Shown: positions 26,924-35,707, counted from the first letter of the stretch. The stretch is DNA of 64,000 nt from Ruminiclostridium papyrosolvens C7 (GCF_000421965.1 NZ_ATAY01000030.1:83140-147139); one strand, 5' to 3'. Made by a program: numbers and translations. Notes: a model not told the origin generated them from the letters alone.

Positions 26924-27826
26924 ATGGAAAAATACGATATTTACCTTTACGGCATGACTTTGGTTACAACAATGAATTTGTTAGCAGGAGAGTACCCGGA
27001 AGCTGATACATATTCCGAAATAAAGGAAAGCTATGTACTGCCGGGAGGAGAAACCGGAAGCTGTGCAGTGGTACTGTCTGCACTTGGCTGTACCGTAAAG
27101 CTTGATGGAAACTTCCAGGGACTAAGAACCAAGGAAGTTCTGGAAAAATATCTTGTGGAGAAATTCGGAATTGATATGTCAGGGGTTTACTTCGATGAGA
27201 CTTTTGACGGGGTGCAGGACATGGTGTTAATAGGGACAAATACCAGAACATGCTTCGGAAGATTTGGCGCATATTTCAGTAATGAAAGAAAAAGATGGAG
27301 CAAGCCTGACAGTAAGGATATTGAAAACTGCGAGGTTGTGGGACTAGACCCCTTCTTTATGGAACAGTCCGAAGTAGTTGCATACTGCTGCCACGAATTA
27401 GGGAAGAAGTATGTTACTATTGACTGCAAGTATGATACTGTAATTCATAAATATTCGGAAGTTAATATTGTATCCAATGAGTTTATCAGGAGCAATTATC
27501 ATGAGAGGGATGTAGAAGAACTATTCAGAGAGTATACGGAAAATACCGAAGGTCTGGTAATATTTACTTTTGGCTCCCGTGACATCATGTTCGGACGAAA
27601 AAATCAACCCATAAAAAGAATGAAACCCTACAAGGTAAATGTGCAGAGTACTCTGGGTGCCGGAGACTCTTTCAAGGCCGGGGCAATATATGGAGTACTA
27701 AAAAAAATGAGTGACGAAAAAATAGTACAATTTGCCGCAGCAACGGCAGCAACTGTGTGCAGCAGATTTCCCCTTGCATTGTATCCTCCGGATTTGAGAA
27801 CAATAAATAAGTTAATTAATAAATAA
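26924..27826 (+). CDS. PfkB-family carbohydrate kinase
   Basis: A 300-aa ribokinase-like kinase. It shows the GGETGSCAVVLSALG segment (second Gly-rich motif, about residues 39-53) and the PfkB signature with anion hole and catalytic Asp, STLGAGDSFKAGAIYG (about 243-258). The substrate is not evident; ribokinase, fructokinase and nucleoside kinases share this fold. It follows the histidine kinase by 29 bases with AGGAGGGTT as RBS, so read-through from the two-component genes is likely. It has no obvious functional link to them. Confidence 0.82.
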   Translation: MEKYDIYLYGMTLVTTMNLLAGEYPEADTYSEIKESYVLPGGETGSCAVVLSALGCTVKLDGNFQGLRTKEVLEKYLVEKFGIDMSGVYFDETFDGVQDMVLIGTNTRTCFGRFGAYFSNERKRWSKPDSKDIENCEVVGLDPFFMEQSEVVAYCCHELGKKYVTIDCKYDTVIHKYSEVNIVSNEFIRSNYHERDVEELFREYTENTEGLVIFTFGSRDIMFGRKNQPIKRMKPYKVNVQSTLGAGDSFKAGAIYGVLKKMSDEKIVQFAAATAATVCSRFPLALYPPDLRTINKLINK

Positions 27827-27852
27827 TAGTTTTATATATCATAACAATGGTA

Positions 27853-27882
27853 TATAATATAAATGCGAATAATTCCCATTTA
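27853..27882 (+). promoter_or_regulatory. Fur-family-like operator at a promoter
   Basis: A 23-base near-perfect palindrome (27860-27882; arms TAAATGNGAAT and ATTCNCATTTA around one central base, a single mismatched pair) starts just after a TATAAT -10 box at 27853-27858. Its core is a 7-1-7 inverted repeat, the spacing of Fur, Zur and PerR boxes. The position over the start site implies repression of the downstream metal-binding lipoprotein gene, most simply by Zur or another Fur-family protein when metal is plentiful. Confidence 0.65.
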
Positions 27883-27904
27883 ACATTTGGCGGAGGTAAT
27901 TTTA

Positions 27905-28816
27905 TTGAAACAAGGTAAACTCTTAAGGACGTTGTTAATAACGTTAGCGTTCTCCTTTATATTAGCCGGCTGTTCCACCGGGACGGCGAATACTACAAAA
28001 AAAGCAGAAACTACAATAGTTACTTCCTTTTATCCCATGTATATTTTTACTCAGAACATTGTTAAGGATATACCCGGTATAAAAGTTGAAAACATGACAG
28101 AACCACAGCAAGGCTGTCTTCATGACTACCAGATGGTTCCTGCGGATTTAAAAACCCTTGAAAAAGCAGACATATTTGTAATTAACGGAGCAGGGATGGA
28201 GTCTTTTATGGACAAGGTAATCAAGCAGAGGCCATCCCTTAAAATAGTAGAAGCCTCAAAAGACATGGAGCTCCTAAAAGATGCCAACGGAGAAGATAAT
28301 GCACATGTCTGGGTAGGTATTTCGGGTGCGATACAAGAAGTCAAAAATATTTCTGAAGGACTTGCAAAGGCAGATTCAAAAAATTCAGAAGCCTACAGGA
28401 AAAATGCTTCTGAATATGTAAAGCAGCTTGAGGCTCAGAGAGAAAAAATGCACAAGGAACTGGATGGTTTCAAAAGTAAGAATGTTATCACCTTTCATGA
28501 GGCTTTTCCGTATTTTGCAAAGGAATTCGGTTTGAATATAGTATCTGTGGTGGAACGTGAACCCGGAACGGAACCCAGTGCCGGAGAGCTTGCAGGATTA
28601 ATAGACAAGATAAAAAGTTCAAACGTAAAAGTACTCTTTGCAGAACCTCAGTATTCTGCAAAAGCGGCAGAATCAATTGCAAAACAAACCGGTGCAAAGG
28701 TTTATCTCCTTGATCCTGTTGTAACAGGTGAGAAAAATGCACCCGCAGACAGCTATATAAAGACAATGGATGAGAATCTGAAAGTTTTGGTTAAGGCTTT
28801 TAAGGAGAATCAGTAG
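27905..28816 (+). CDS. Metal (Zn/Mn) ABC transporter substrate-binding lipoprotein
   Basis: A 303-aa lipoprotein of the cluster A-I (ZnuA/AdcA/TroA) solute-binding family. The signal ends in the lipobox LAGC. Metal ligands are expected at the His in GCLHDY, the HVW motif (DNAHVWVGI), the His in ITFHEAFPYF and an acidic residue in the C-terminal lobe. It starts at TTG 27905, because GGAGG at 27892-27896 is correctly spaced. No ATPase or permease genes for it are in the window, so it must work with a transporter encoded elsewhere. The Fur-type palindrome in its promoter supports metal control. Confidence 0.88.
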   Translation: MKQGKLLRTLLITLAFSFILAGCSTGTANTTKKAETTIVTSFYPMYIFTQNIVKDIPGIKVENMTEPQQGCLHDYQMVPADLKTLEKADIFVINGAGMESFMDKVIKQRPSLKIVEASKDMELLKDANGEDNAHVWVGISGAIQEVKNISEGLAKADSKNSEAYRKNASEYVKQLEAQREKMHKELDGFKSKNVITFHEAFPYFAKEFGLNIVSVVEREPGTEPSAGELAGLIDKIKSSNVKVLFAEPQYSAKAAESIAKQTGAKVYLLDPVVTGEKNAPADSYIKTMDENLKVLVKAFKENQ

Positions 28817-28830
28817 AAATCTTTCATAAA

Positions 28831-28862
28831 AAAACCAGTCCAAATTAATGGACTGGTTTTTT
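28831..28862. terminator. Bidirectional terminator between the converging lipoprotein and nifJ genes
   Basis: Arms AAAACCAGTCCA and TGGACTGGTTTT with a 6-base loop, followed by T on the plus strand and preceded by A-rich sequence, so it can end both transcripts. Confidence 0.9.
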
Positions 28863-28871
28863 ACTATTCGT

Positions 28872-31800
28872 CTACATTTCCGCCATACGCTTTAAACGCT
28901 CGTACTTTTCTTTTGCATGTTCTTCTGCACGAGTGAATAAGTCTTCAGCCTCTTCAGGGAACATCTTGGCAAGAGATGAATATCTAACCTGTGACAACAG
29001 GAATTCCTTGAAGCTTTCCTTTGGTTCTTTGGAATCCAGTATAAACGGATTCTTTCCTTCCTTCTTCAAATCAGGGTTGTACCTGAACAAGTGCCAGTAC
29101 CCGGCTGATACAGCTGCTGCTGAATTTGCTATGCTTCTTCCCATGCCGTCCTTGATTCCATGGCTTATACATGGAGAATATGCAATAATAATGGAAGGCC
29201 CGTTGTATGCTTCGGCTTCAGCAATAGCCTTCAGCATCTGGTTTCTGTCCGCTCCTATTCCAACCTGTGCAACATAGACATTTCCGTAAGTCATCATTTG
29301 CGCGGCAAGATCCTTTTTAGCCTGTTTCTTACCGGAGGAAGCAAACTTGGCAATAGCAGATGTAGGAGTTGCCTTGGAAGCCTGACCACCTGTATTTGAA
29401 TAAATTTCTGTATCAAATACAAGCATGTTAATGTCATCTCCGGTAGAGAGAACATGGTCAAGTCCGCCGTAGCCTATATCATAAGCCCAGCCGTCTCCGC
29501 CTACTACCCATATTGAACGTTTAACGAGGTAATCCTTCTTTTCAAGAAGTTCATTAACCAACTGCATTTGTTTCTGGTCTTTATTTGAATAGCTCTGTAG
29601 AGCATTAATTAAATCTTCACTGGCTCCTTTGGAGACTGCACCGTCTTCAACACTTTCCAGCCATTTTGATAATAAAGGTCTCAGACTTTCCTCAATGTCA
29701 AGTTCCAAAAGCTCAATGGCAACATCTCTGAGACGTTCCCTTATTTGTTTTACACCAAGGTACATACCGTAACCAAATTCGGCATTATCCTCAAATAAGG
29801 AATTTGCCCAAGCCGGGCCTTTGCCTTCATGGTTTACCGTATATGAGCTTGTAGGATATGAGGCAGCCCATATGGATGAACATCCTGTAGCATTTGCAAT
29901 CATCATCCTGTCACCGTAAAGTTGTGTTATAAGCTTAATATATGGTGTTTCACCACAGCCGGCACATGCTCCGGAGAATTCCATCAAAGGTTTTCTGAAC
30001 TGACTGTCCTTAATGGTCTTATTTCCAAAGTTACCGCCTTTATAACCGATTTTTCTGGTTGAATAGTCATAGTTAGGTATTTCACGTTCGGTCTGAGTAC
30101 TAAGCTTTTTCATAACAAGAGCTTTTTCCTTAGCCGGACACACATCGGCACAGTTGCCGCATCCTGTACAGTCCATAGGACTTATCTGTATTCTGAACTG
30201 GTACTCCTCAAGACCTTTACCCACAGCCTTTTTGGTAACAAAGGATTCAGGTGCTTCTTTCAACTCGTCTTCTGTTGCAAGAATAGGCCTGATAACTGCA
30301 TGAGGACATACCAAAGAGCAAATATTACACTGTATACAGTTCTCGGGTATCCATTCGGGAACGTTAACTGCAATGCCTCGTTTTTCATAAGCTGAGGTTC
30401 CGTTTGGAAGAGTTCCGTCCTCAATTCCCTTAAATGCACTTACAGGAAGATCTTCACCCTTCATTGCGTTCATAGGTCTCATGATTTCACTTATAAATGC
30501 CGGCTCTTTAATGTCAGTGCTGGACGTATCCTGTGCATCCTTCCAACTGTCAGGTACATTTATCTTTACTATGGCGTCAATACCCTTGTCAATTGCTTCA
30601 TGATTAACCTTGACAATGTTTTCACCCTTATTGCCGTAACTCTTAACAACAGCTTGCTTGAGATATTTTACGGCATCGTCCAGAGGAATAATATTGGCAA
30701 GCTTAAAGAAAGCAGCCTGCATTATCATGTTTATCCTGTTTCCAAGACCTATTGATTCAGCAATCTTTGTTGCATTAACTGTGTAGAACTGTATATTGTT
30801 TCTGGAAATCTGCCGTTTTATTTCAGCAGGAAGATGATCTTCCAGTTCCTTTTCATCCCACAGGCAGTTTAAAACAAAAATACCGCCTTTTTTAATACCT
30901 TTCAGCAAATCGTACTGGTTCACATAGGATTGATTATGACAAGCAACATAATCAGCCTCATTTATGAGATAAGCAGATTTTATAGGCTCATCGCCAAACC
31001 TAAGATGGGACATGGTAACTCCGCCTGATTTCTTTGAGTCATAAGCAAAGTAACCCTGAGCATATTTCTCGGTATGATCTCCTATAATCTTTATTGCCTG
31101 TTTGTTTGCTCCTACAGTTCCATCGGAACCAAGCCCCCAGAACTTGCATCTGATAGTTGACTTTGGTTCTGCATTGATTTTTTCATTTGCTGGCAGTGAT
31201 GTATGAGTAACGTCATCGTCTATACCGATGGTGAACTGGTTTTTAGGATTCTGCTGTTCAAGATTGTCATATACTGCCTTGATATCCGAAGGGGTAGTAT
31301 CCTTTGAAGCAAGACCGAATCTTCCTCCTACGATAACAGGGGCATTGGGAACATCGTAAAAAGCAGTTTTAACATCAAGATATAAAGGCTCTCCTACAGA
31401 ACCCGGCTCTTTTGTCCTGTCCAGAACAGCTATTTTTTTAACTGTTTTAGGGATTGCATTAAGCAGATGTTTTACAGAAAATGGTCTGTAAAGGTGAACC
31501 TTTACCAGTCCGTACTTTTTACCCTGACTGTTCATGTAATCAATTGTCTCTTCAACAACATCGGTAATTGAACCCATTGCAACAATTATATTTTCGGCAT
31601 CAGGTGCTCCATAATAATCAAAAAGACTATGTTTGCGGCCTGTGAGAGCCCCTACCTTATTCATGTAATCCTCAACAATACCAACAATATCGTTATAAAA
31701 AGGATTAGATGCTTCTCGACCCTGGAAATAAACATCAGGATTTTGAGCCGTACCCCTTGTAACAGGATGGTTAGGAGACAAGGCCCTGTCTCTGAATTCC

Positions 31801-32402
31801 TTAACTGCCTCATAATCAACCAGACTCGCCAGATCCTCATATTCAAGTGCTTCGACTTTCTGTATTTCATGAGATGTTCTGAATCCGTCAAAGAAATGAA
31901 GGAAAGGAAGTCTTCCTTTAATTGCAGCCAAATGGGCTACAGGTGCCAAATCCATTATTTCCTGAACTGAACCTGAAGCCAGCATGACTACTCCGGTTTG
32001 CCTTGCTGCCATTACATCCTGGTGATCTCCGAAGATGGAGAGGGCATGGGTTGCAATAGCTCTTGCACTGACATGGAAAACAGCAGGCAGCAGTTCTCCT
32101 GCAACCTTGTACATATTCGGAATCATCAATAACAAGCCTTGGGAAGCCGTAAATGTAGTAGTAAGGGCGCCTGCCTGAAGAGAACCATGAAGGGCACCTG
32201 CTGCGCCTGCTTCTGACTGCATTTCAACTACCCGGACTTTTTGTCCGAAAATATTTTTTTTACCTTTGGCAGACCATTCGTCAACTGACTCTGCCATGTT
32301 TGATGATGGTGTTATGGGATAGATTGCAGCGACATCGGTAAAGGCATAGGAAACATATGCAGCTGCAGTATTACCGTCAACCGTCATTTTGATTTTTGAC
32401 AT
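28872..32402 (-). CDS. nifJ: Pyruvate:ferredoxin (flavodoxin) oxidoreductase
   Basis: A 1176-aa single-chain enzyme that oxidises pyruvate to acetyl-CoA and CO2 with reduction of ferredoxin, central to anaerobic fermentation. In order: pyrimidine-binding TPP domain (YPITPSSNMAE near residue 29), transketolase C-like domain, CoA-binding/EKR region, two 4Fe-4S clusters (CIQCNICSLVCP and CTGCGNCADVCP), a further CAGCGETPY cluster ligand region, and the TPP pyrophosphate site (GDGWAYDIGYGGLDH, NTGGQ). The length is the normal 1170-1200. It is preceded on the same strand by a DUF3787 gene, 19 bases away. Confidence 0.96.
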   Translation of the reverse strand: MSKIKMTVDGNTAAAYVSYAFTDVAAIYPITPSSNMAESVDEWSAKGKKNIFGQKVRVVEMQSEAGAAGALHGSLQAGALTTTFTASQGLLLMIPNMYKVAGELLPAVFHVSARAIATHALSIFGDHQDVMAARQTGVVMLASGSVQEIMDLAPVAHLAAIKGRLPFLHFFDGFRTSHEIQKVEALEYEDLASLVDYEAVKEFRDRALSPNHPVTRGTAQNPDVYFQGREASNPFYNDIVGIVEDYMNKVGALTGRKHSLFDYYGAPDAENIIVAMGSITDVVEETIDYMNSQGKKYGLVKVHLYRPFSVKHLLNAIPKTVKKIAVLDRTKEPGSVGEPLYLDVKTAFYDVPNAPVIVGGRFGLASKDTTPSDIKAVYDNLEQQNPKNQFTIGIDDDVTHTSLPANEKINAEPKSTIRCKFWGLGSDGTVGANKQAIKIIGDHTEKYAQGYFAYDSKKSGGVTMSHLRFGDEPIKSAYLINEADYVACHNQSYVNQYDLLKGIKKGGIFVLNCLWDEKELEDHLPAEIKRQISRNNIQFYTVNATKIAESIGLGNRINMIMQAAFFKLANIIPLDDAVKYLKQAVVKSYGNKGENIVKVNHEAIDKGIDAIVKINVPDSWKDAQDTSSTDIKEPAFISEIMRPMNAMKGEDLPVSAFKGIEDGTLPNGTSAYEKRGIAVNVPEWIPENCIQCNICSLVCPHAVIRPILATEDELKEAPESFVTKKAVGKGLEEYQFRIQISPMDCTGCGNCADVCPAKEKALVMKKLSTQTEREIPNYDYSTRKIGYKGGNFGNKTIKDSQFRKPLMEFSGACAGCGETPYIKLITQLYGDRMMIANATGCSSIWAASYPTSSYTVNHEGKGPAWANSLFEDNAEFGYGMYLGVKQIRERLRDVAIELLELDIEESLRPLLSKWLESVEDGAVSKGASEDLINALQSYSNKDQKQMQLVNELLEKKDYLVKRSIWVVGGDGWAYDIGYGGLDHVLSTGDDINMLVFDTEIYSNTGGQASKATPTSAIAKFASSGKKQAKKDLAAQMMTYGNVYVAQVGIGADRNQMLKAIAEAEAYNGPSIIIAYSPCISHGIKDGMGRSIANSAAAVSAGYWHLFRYNPDLKKEGKNPFILDSKEPKESFKEFLLSQVRYSSLAKMFPEEAEDLFTRAEEHAKEKYERLKRMAEM

Positions 32403-32421
32403 TTAAAAAACACCCCCGTAA

Positions 32422-32613
32422 TTAAAGTTTACTTCCATTATCTACCCAGCTTTTTGCTTCTGAAACACCTTCAATTTTAGGAATTACAACATTAGTGTGC
32501 TTTTGCTTTGTGGCCTCATTTGTCCAGGCAGCCGTTCCCTCATTGTCTGTGGGCCTGTATGCTGTCCTCCGCCTGTTATCACGTCCGTCTAGTTGTGCAT
32601 CTTTTTTATTCAT
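32422..32613 (-). CDS. DUF3787-type small protein upstream of nifJ
   Basis: A 63-aa protein whose core (EGTAAWTNEATKQKHTNVVIP, with AKSWVDNGS at the end) matches what I know of the clostridial DUF3787 family of 60-residue proteins of unknown function. The ATG at 32613 is preceded by GGAGGT; a longer in-frame TTG start lacks an RBS. It is soluble and charged. It lies directly ahead of nifJ on the same strand, so the two are probably co-transcribed, which might link it to redox metabolism, but there is no direct evidence. Confidence 0.75.
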   Translation of the reverse strand: MNKKDAQLDGRDNRRRTAYRPTDNEGTAAWTNEATKQKHTNVVIPKIEGVSEAKSWVDNGSKL

Positions 32614-32742
32614 AACTACCTCCAAGTATAATTATTATTATGAAAAGAGAAATATTAACCCTATACAAAAATATAAGATATAAAAATTATTTGCTTTATT
32701 AATTTTTTTATTCGAAAAGTAGTAATTAGACAAATATAAAAA

Positions 32743-32777
32743 GGTCCGGTTTAGAAGTTTTAACTTCCTAACCGGAC
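32743..32777 (-). terminator. Intrinsic terminator after the beta-helix gene
   Basis: Arms GTCCGGTT...AACCGGAC with further pairing GAAGTT/AACTTC. On the minus strand it is followed by CTTTTTATATTT. It isolates the beta-helix gene from the downstream DUF3787-nifJ unit. Confidence 0.85.
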
Positions 32778-32818
32778 GATATTTTTACCAGGTATTTTGT
32801 AACTAATCAAATCATAAG

Positions 32819-33643
32819 TTAAGCCAATGAAAAAGAAGAGGAAATAGCACTCTGTGTAAAAAACGAATTAACAATTTCATATTGGTTCTTAACTATGACA
32901 ATATTTTCAGTAGCATCATATTTCTTAGCTATACCATTGTGTAGCAATGCACCCTTTTTTATGTAACTGGATTCTCCAATGTAGAATGAATGCTGTGATT
33001 TACCCCAATTATTAAAAGCCATAACTCCGCCTTGTACTGTGCCATTGTTTATTATTATATTTGCTGCATCAAGATATGATATTCCGTACCAACTACCTTT
33101 CAATGTTCCGCCGTTCATTATTACAAAAGGCGCGGGAGTATTACTCCAATTGTATAATGCACTATAGCCTTTTATTGTTCCACCTTCAAGTTTAAGAACA
33201 CCGGATCTATTAAAATAGATTCCCATACCTTTTGGATATAAATTTTCAATTACGCCAGTTTCCTTTTCGCTGGAGTCTTTCAAAGTTAATGCACCTTCCA
33301 GATATATTGTACCGTCAAAATTTCTACTGGTGATTTTATGACCTGCCAAATCAAGGACTATATTAGTATTAGTACCCAGTGTCAGCGTGGATTCACCAAG
33401 GTTCACATCTGTGAGCAGAGTGATAGTAGTTTCTTCCGGGCTATCTATGGAATTAAGTGCCTTTTCCAGTGTAGGAAACTCTTTATTGCCTACTTTTGCC
33501 TGATTACATGTTTCACATATGTTGATTTCGTCATCCGGCAAAAAGGTGACAACCTTAAAATTTACAATAGGTCTTAACCGTAGTTTCTTAATTCTATCCA
33601 ATTTGCCTCGCCTCTTTGTTTGAAATTTTGCTGTAAACACCAT
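32819..33643 (-). CDS. Parallel beta-helix repeat protein, unknown function
   Basis: A 274-aa protein rich in G, N and T with repeated strand-turn units (for example VLKLEGGTIKGYSALYN, VIMNGGTLKGSWYGI, IIINNGTVQGG), typical of right-handed beta-helix folds found in adhesins and pectate-lyase-like proteins. A CETCNQ motif lies in the N-terminal part. There is no signal peptide, so it is cytoplasmic or exported by an unusual route. Start uncertain: the ATG at 33643 has no good RBS, while a TTG at 33601 follows GAGGCGAGG. It is divergent from the LytTR regulator. No catalytic residues recognised. Confidence 0.65.
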   Translation of the reverse strand: MVFTAKFQTKRRGKLDRIKKLRLRPIVNFKVVTFLPDDEINICETCNQAKVGNKEFPTLEKALNSIDSPEETTITLLTDVNLGESTLTLGTNTNIVLDLAGHKITSRNFDGTIYLEGALTLKDSSEKETGVIENLYPKGMGIYFNRSGVLKLEGGTIKGYSALYNWSNTPAPFVIMNGGTLKGSWYGISYLDAANIIINNGTVQGGVMAFNNWGKSQHSFYIGESSYIKKGALLHNGIAKKYDATENIVIVKNQYEIVNSFFTQSAISSSFSLA

Positions 33644-33815
33644 TATTATTCTTTAAGTAATAACATTTAAATTTACTGAAAGAAAGCTTTTAAATAAGGT
33701 AACTATATGCATAATGATAATTTTTGATTAGTATCTCTCTAAAGTATCCCCTCCATACCCGTTTTTCTTATCAAGGCTAATCATATCAGTATTTTGGACA
33801 AAAGTGAAGCGATAT

Positions 33816-33876
33816 GTGCAATTCGACGGCAAAAAGTGCAATACGATTGAAAAAAACAAATCTTTCATGTTATAAT
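33816..33876 (+). promoter_or_regulatory. Promoter with direct repeats ahead of the LytTR regulator
   Basis: A TTGAAA (33847-33852) and TATAAT (33871-33876) are spaced by 18 bases. Directly upstream are two copies of GTGCAATWCGA (33816-33826 and 33836-33846) with a 20-base period. LytTR-domain regulators bind pairs of short direct repeats about two helical turns apart next to the -35 box, so autoregulation by the gene downstream is likely. The repeats are also upstream of the divergent beta-helix gene. Confidence 0.6.
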
Positions 33877-33931
33877 TTTAACAGGAAAGATATACCAATT
33901 ATTATTTTTAAGGCATCTTAGGAAGGTTACA

Positions 33932-34669
33932 ATGAAAATAGCTATTTGTGACGATTTAAGATTTGATCGTACATTGCTGTGCGAGTACATACTGCAGTAT
34001 GCAAAAAATAATTTTATAAATATAGATGTTGTTGAGTTTGACAGTGGTGAAGAGATGTTGTCGTCTTTTTCAGAGGAAAATTATAAAATCGTATTTCTGG
34101 ACATATATATGAAAGGTATTGACGGAGTTAAAGTTGCAGAGAGAATAAGGGAAACTGATGAGGACTGCAAAATTATTTTCACAACCTCCAGCTTGGATCA
34201 CAAAGGTGAAGGATTTGAGGTTGCTGCAACACACTATCTGATTAAGCCTATTACATATAAACGTGTGGAGCAGGCCTTAAACCGTTGCAAGAAGGTTTTA
34301 GCCTTTGATGCACAGTACATAGAACTGCCCTTTGGGAAAGAGTCTGTAAAAATTAATCTTAGGGATATCCTATATATTGAAGCTGTCCGAAATGGTGTTG
34401 TTATAACTACCGAACTTGAAGAATATAAAATACATATGCCTATGGCAAAAATTTGTGATGTTATTACGGATAAAAGGTTTTTAAGGTCCCATCGCGGTTT
34501 TATTGTAAATATGCAGCATATAATTGCAACCAAAGAGAATGAGTTTGTTTTGAAAAATAGCTCTACTGTTCCGATAAGACAGTCAGGCAGGAAAGAGATA
34601 AAATGTGCCTACATGCATTATGTAATAGAAAACCACAAAGAAATTCAAAGTTCTGATGCTATTATCTAA
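33932..34669 (+). CDS. LytTR-family response regulator (AgrA/ComE-like), orphan
   Basis: A 245-aa regulator. The receiver domain spans about 1-120 (acidic residues in ICDDLRFDR, Asp in IVFLDIYMKGIDG, Lys in YLIKPITY). The LytTR DNA-binding domain spans about 135-235 (LRDILYIEAVRNGVVI, FLRSHRGFIVNMQHI). AgrA-type proteins control quorum-sensing or surface genes. No histidine kinase, peptide or AgrB-like gene is adjacent, so its partner lies elsewhere. RBS AGGAAGG. Confidence 0.9.
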   Translation: MKIAICDDLRFDRTLLCEYILQYAKNNFINIDVVEFDSGEEMLSSFSEENYKIVFLDIYMKGIDGVKVAERIRETDEDCKIIFTTSSLDHKGEGFEVAATHYLIKPITYKRVEQALNRCKKVLAFDAQYIELPFGKESVKINLRDILYIEAVRNGVVITTELEEYKIHMPMAKICDVITDKRFLRSHRGFIVNMQHIIATKENEFVLKNSSTVPIRQSGRKEIKCAYMHYVIENHKEIQSSDAII

Positions 34670-34688
34670 TTTATCATTAATGATAAAT
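34669..34688. repeat. Perfect 20-base palindrome at the LytTR stop codon
   Basis: ATTTATCATTAATGATAAAT is fully self-complementary and begins on the last base of the stop codon. It is too AT-rich for a good terminator. The following 180 bases hold further short inverted repeats (GATATC pair, TAGCAA-CTG-TTGCTA at 34779-34793) ahead of the ferritin-like gene, so this spacer is probably regulatory. Confidence 0.5.
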
Positions 34689-34872
34689 ATCATATAACGG
34701 TGATATCCCAGATATCTTATACTCATTTTGGTGTAATTGTTACCGAAATATATTAACATAAAATGTATTGTATCGTATTTAGCAACTGTTGCTATTATTT
34801 GGAAACAATCCCACATAACTTACATAACATGTAATAAGGGAAATTTATGTTAATCATAGAGGAGGTATAATT

Positions 34873-35691
34873 GTGCGTAATTACGGAAATTGGCCATATG
34901 TAAGCAGTAATATGATGGCTCCGGGCCCTTCAAATAAAAATGCAGGTTCAGGGATGACAAACCCTTGGATTATGCAGCCAAACATTAGTCCTGATTTACA
35001 GCCGGGATACACACCACATATAAACCACGAGGAAGACATGCAGTCTGAAATGGGTAATGACATGATGCAGCAGGGCATGGGCAAGAATATGATGCAGCCC
35101 GGAATGAGTCCCGACATGATGCAACAGGGCATGATGCAGCCGGGGATGAGTCCCGACATGATGCAACAGGGCATGATGATGCAGCCCGGAATGTGTCCTG
35201 ACATGATGCAACAGGGCATGATGATGCAGCCCGGGATGTGTCCTGACATGATGCAACATGAAAAAATGGATGCAGATATGTCAGAGGCACTTGAGTTGAT
35301 TAAAGAGGCAATAAAAGGTGAGACACAAGACAGATTATTCTATCAATATCTTTTAGACAATGCCCCGGCACTGCTGGACAAGGAAATTATTACAGAGATA
35401 AGGGATAATGAAATAAAACATGCAAAGATGTTCAGACAGCTTTATTTTGAACTTACGGGAAAGACAGTAAAGCCTGATGAAAATGTTACATTTGAAAAAC
35501 CTAGAACATATTGTGACGGGCTCAGGGGGGCACTTATGGGTGAAACTAATGCCGTAAAAAAATACCGTAGGATTTTAGCGGCCATGAAAAACAGAAAACA
35601 TATAAACATGATGGTAGAAATAATTACGGATGAATTAAGGCATGCTTCTCTATATAATCTTTTAATTCACAATAATGATTGCAAATATTAA
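34873..35691 (+). CDS. Met-rich protein with C-terminal ferritin-like diiron domain
   Basis: A 272-aa protein starting at GTG (GGAGGT at 34861-34866). The N-terminal half is very rich in Met, Gln, Pro and Gly, with four copies of a 14-15 residue repeat (core MMQPGMSPDMMQQG, two copies with Cys). The C-terminal part (about 138-270) is a four-helix ferritin/rubrerythrin-like domain with a full set of candidate diiron ligands: Glu150, Glu180/His183 (EIKH), Glu224, Glu254/His257 (ELRH). It may store or oxidise iron, detoxify peroxide, or bind copper through the Met repeats. A spore-coat role is another option. No signal peptide. Confidence 0.75.
   Translation: MRNYGNWPYVSSNMMAPGPSNKNAGSGMTNPWIMQPNISPDLQPGYTPHINHEEDMQSEMGNDMMQQGMGKNMMQPGMSPDMMQQGMMQPGMSPDMMQQGMMMQPGMCPDMMQQGMMMQPGMCPDMMQHEKMDADMSEALELIKEAIKGETQDRLFYQYLLDNAPALLDKEIITEIRDNEIKHAKMFRQLYFELTGKTVKPDENVTFEKPRTYCDGLRGALMGETNAVKKYRRILAAMKNRKHINMMVEIITDELRHASLYNLLIHNNDCKY
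35089..35262 (+). repeat. In-frame tandem repeat, 42-45 bp units, four copies
   Basis: Units start at 35089, 35131, 35173 and 35218; the first two are 42 bases and the last two 45 bases (one extra ATG). They are nearly identical at DNA level, indicating recent expansion and possible copy-number variation between strains. They encode the Met-rich region of the ferritin-like protein. Confidence 0.9.
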
Positions 35692-35707
35692 TATCAGCGA
35701 TATAATT

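Noticed and set aside
32819..33643. Pectate lyase or other secreted carbohydrate-active enzyme
   Set aside because: The beta-helix pattern is present but no signal peptide, dockerin or recognisable catalytic residues are seen.
34881..35290. Several long minus-strand open frames with repeated Cys/His peptides opposite the Met-rich gene
   Set aside because: They are antisense readings of the tandem repeat region, have no suitable RBS and exist only because the repeat lacks stops in those frames.
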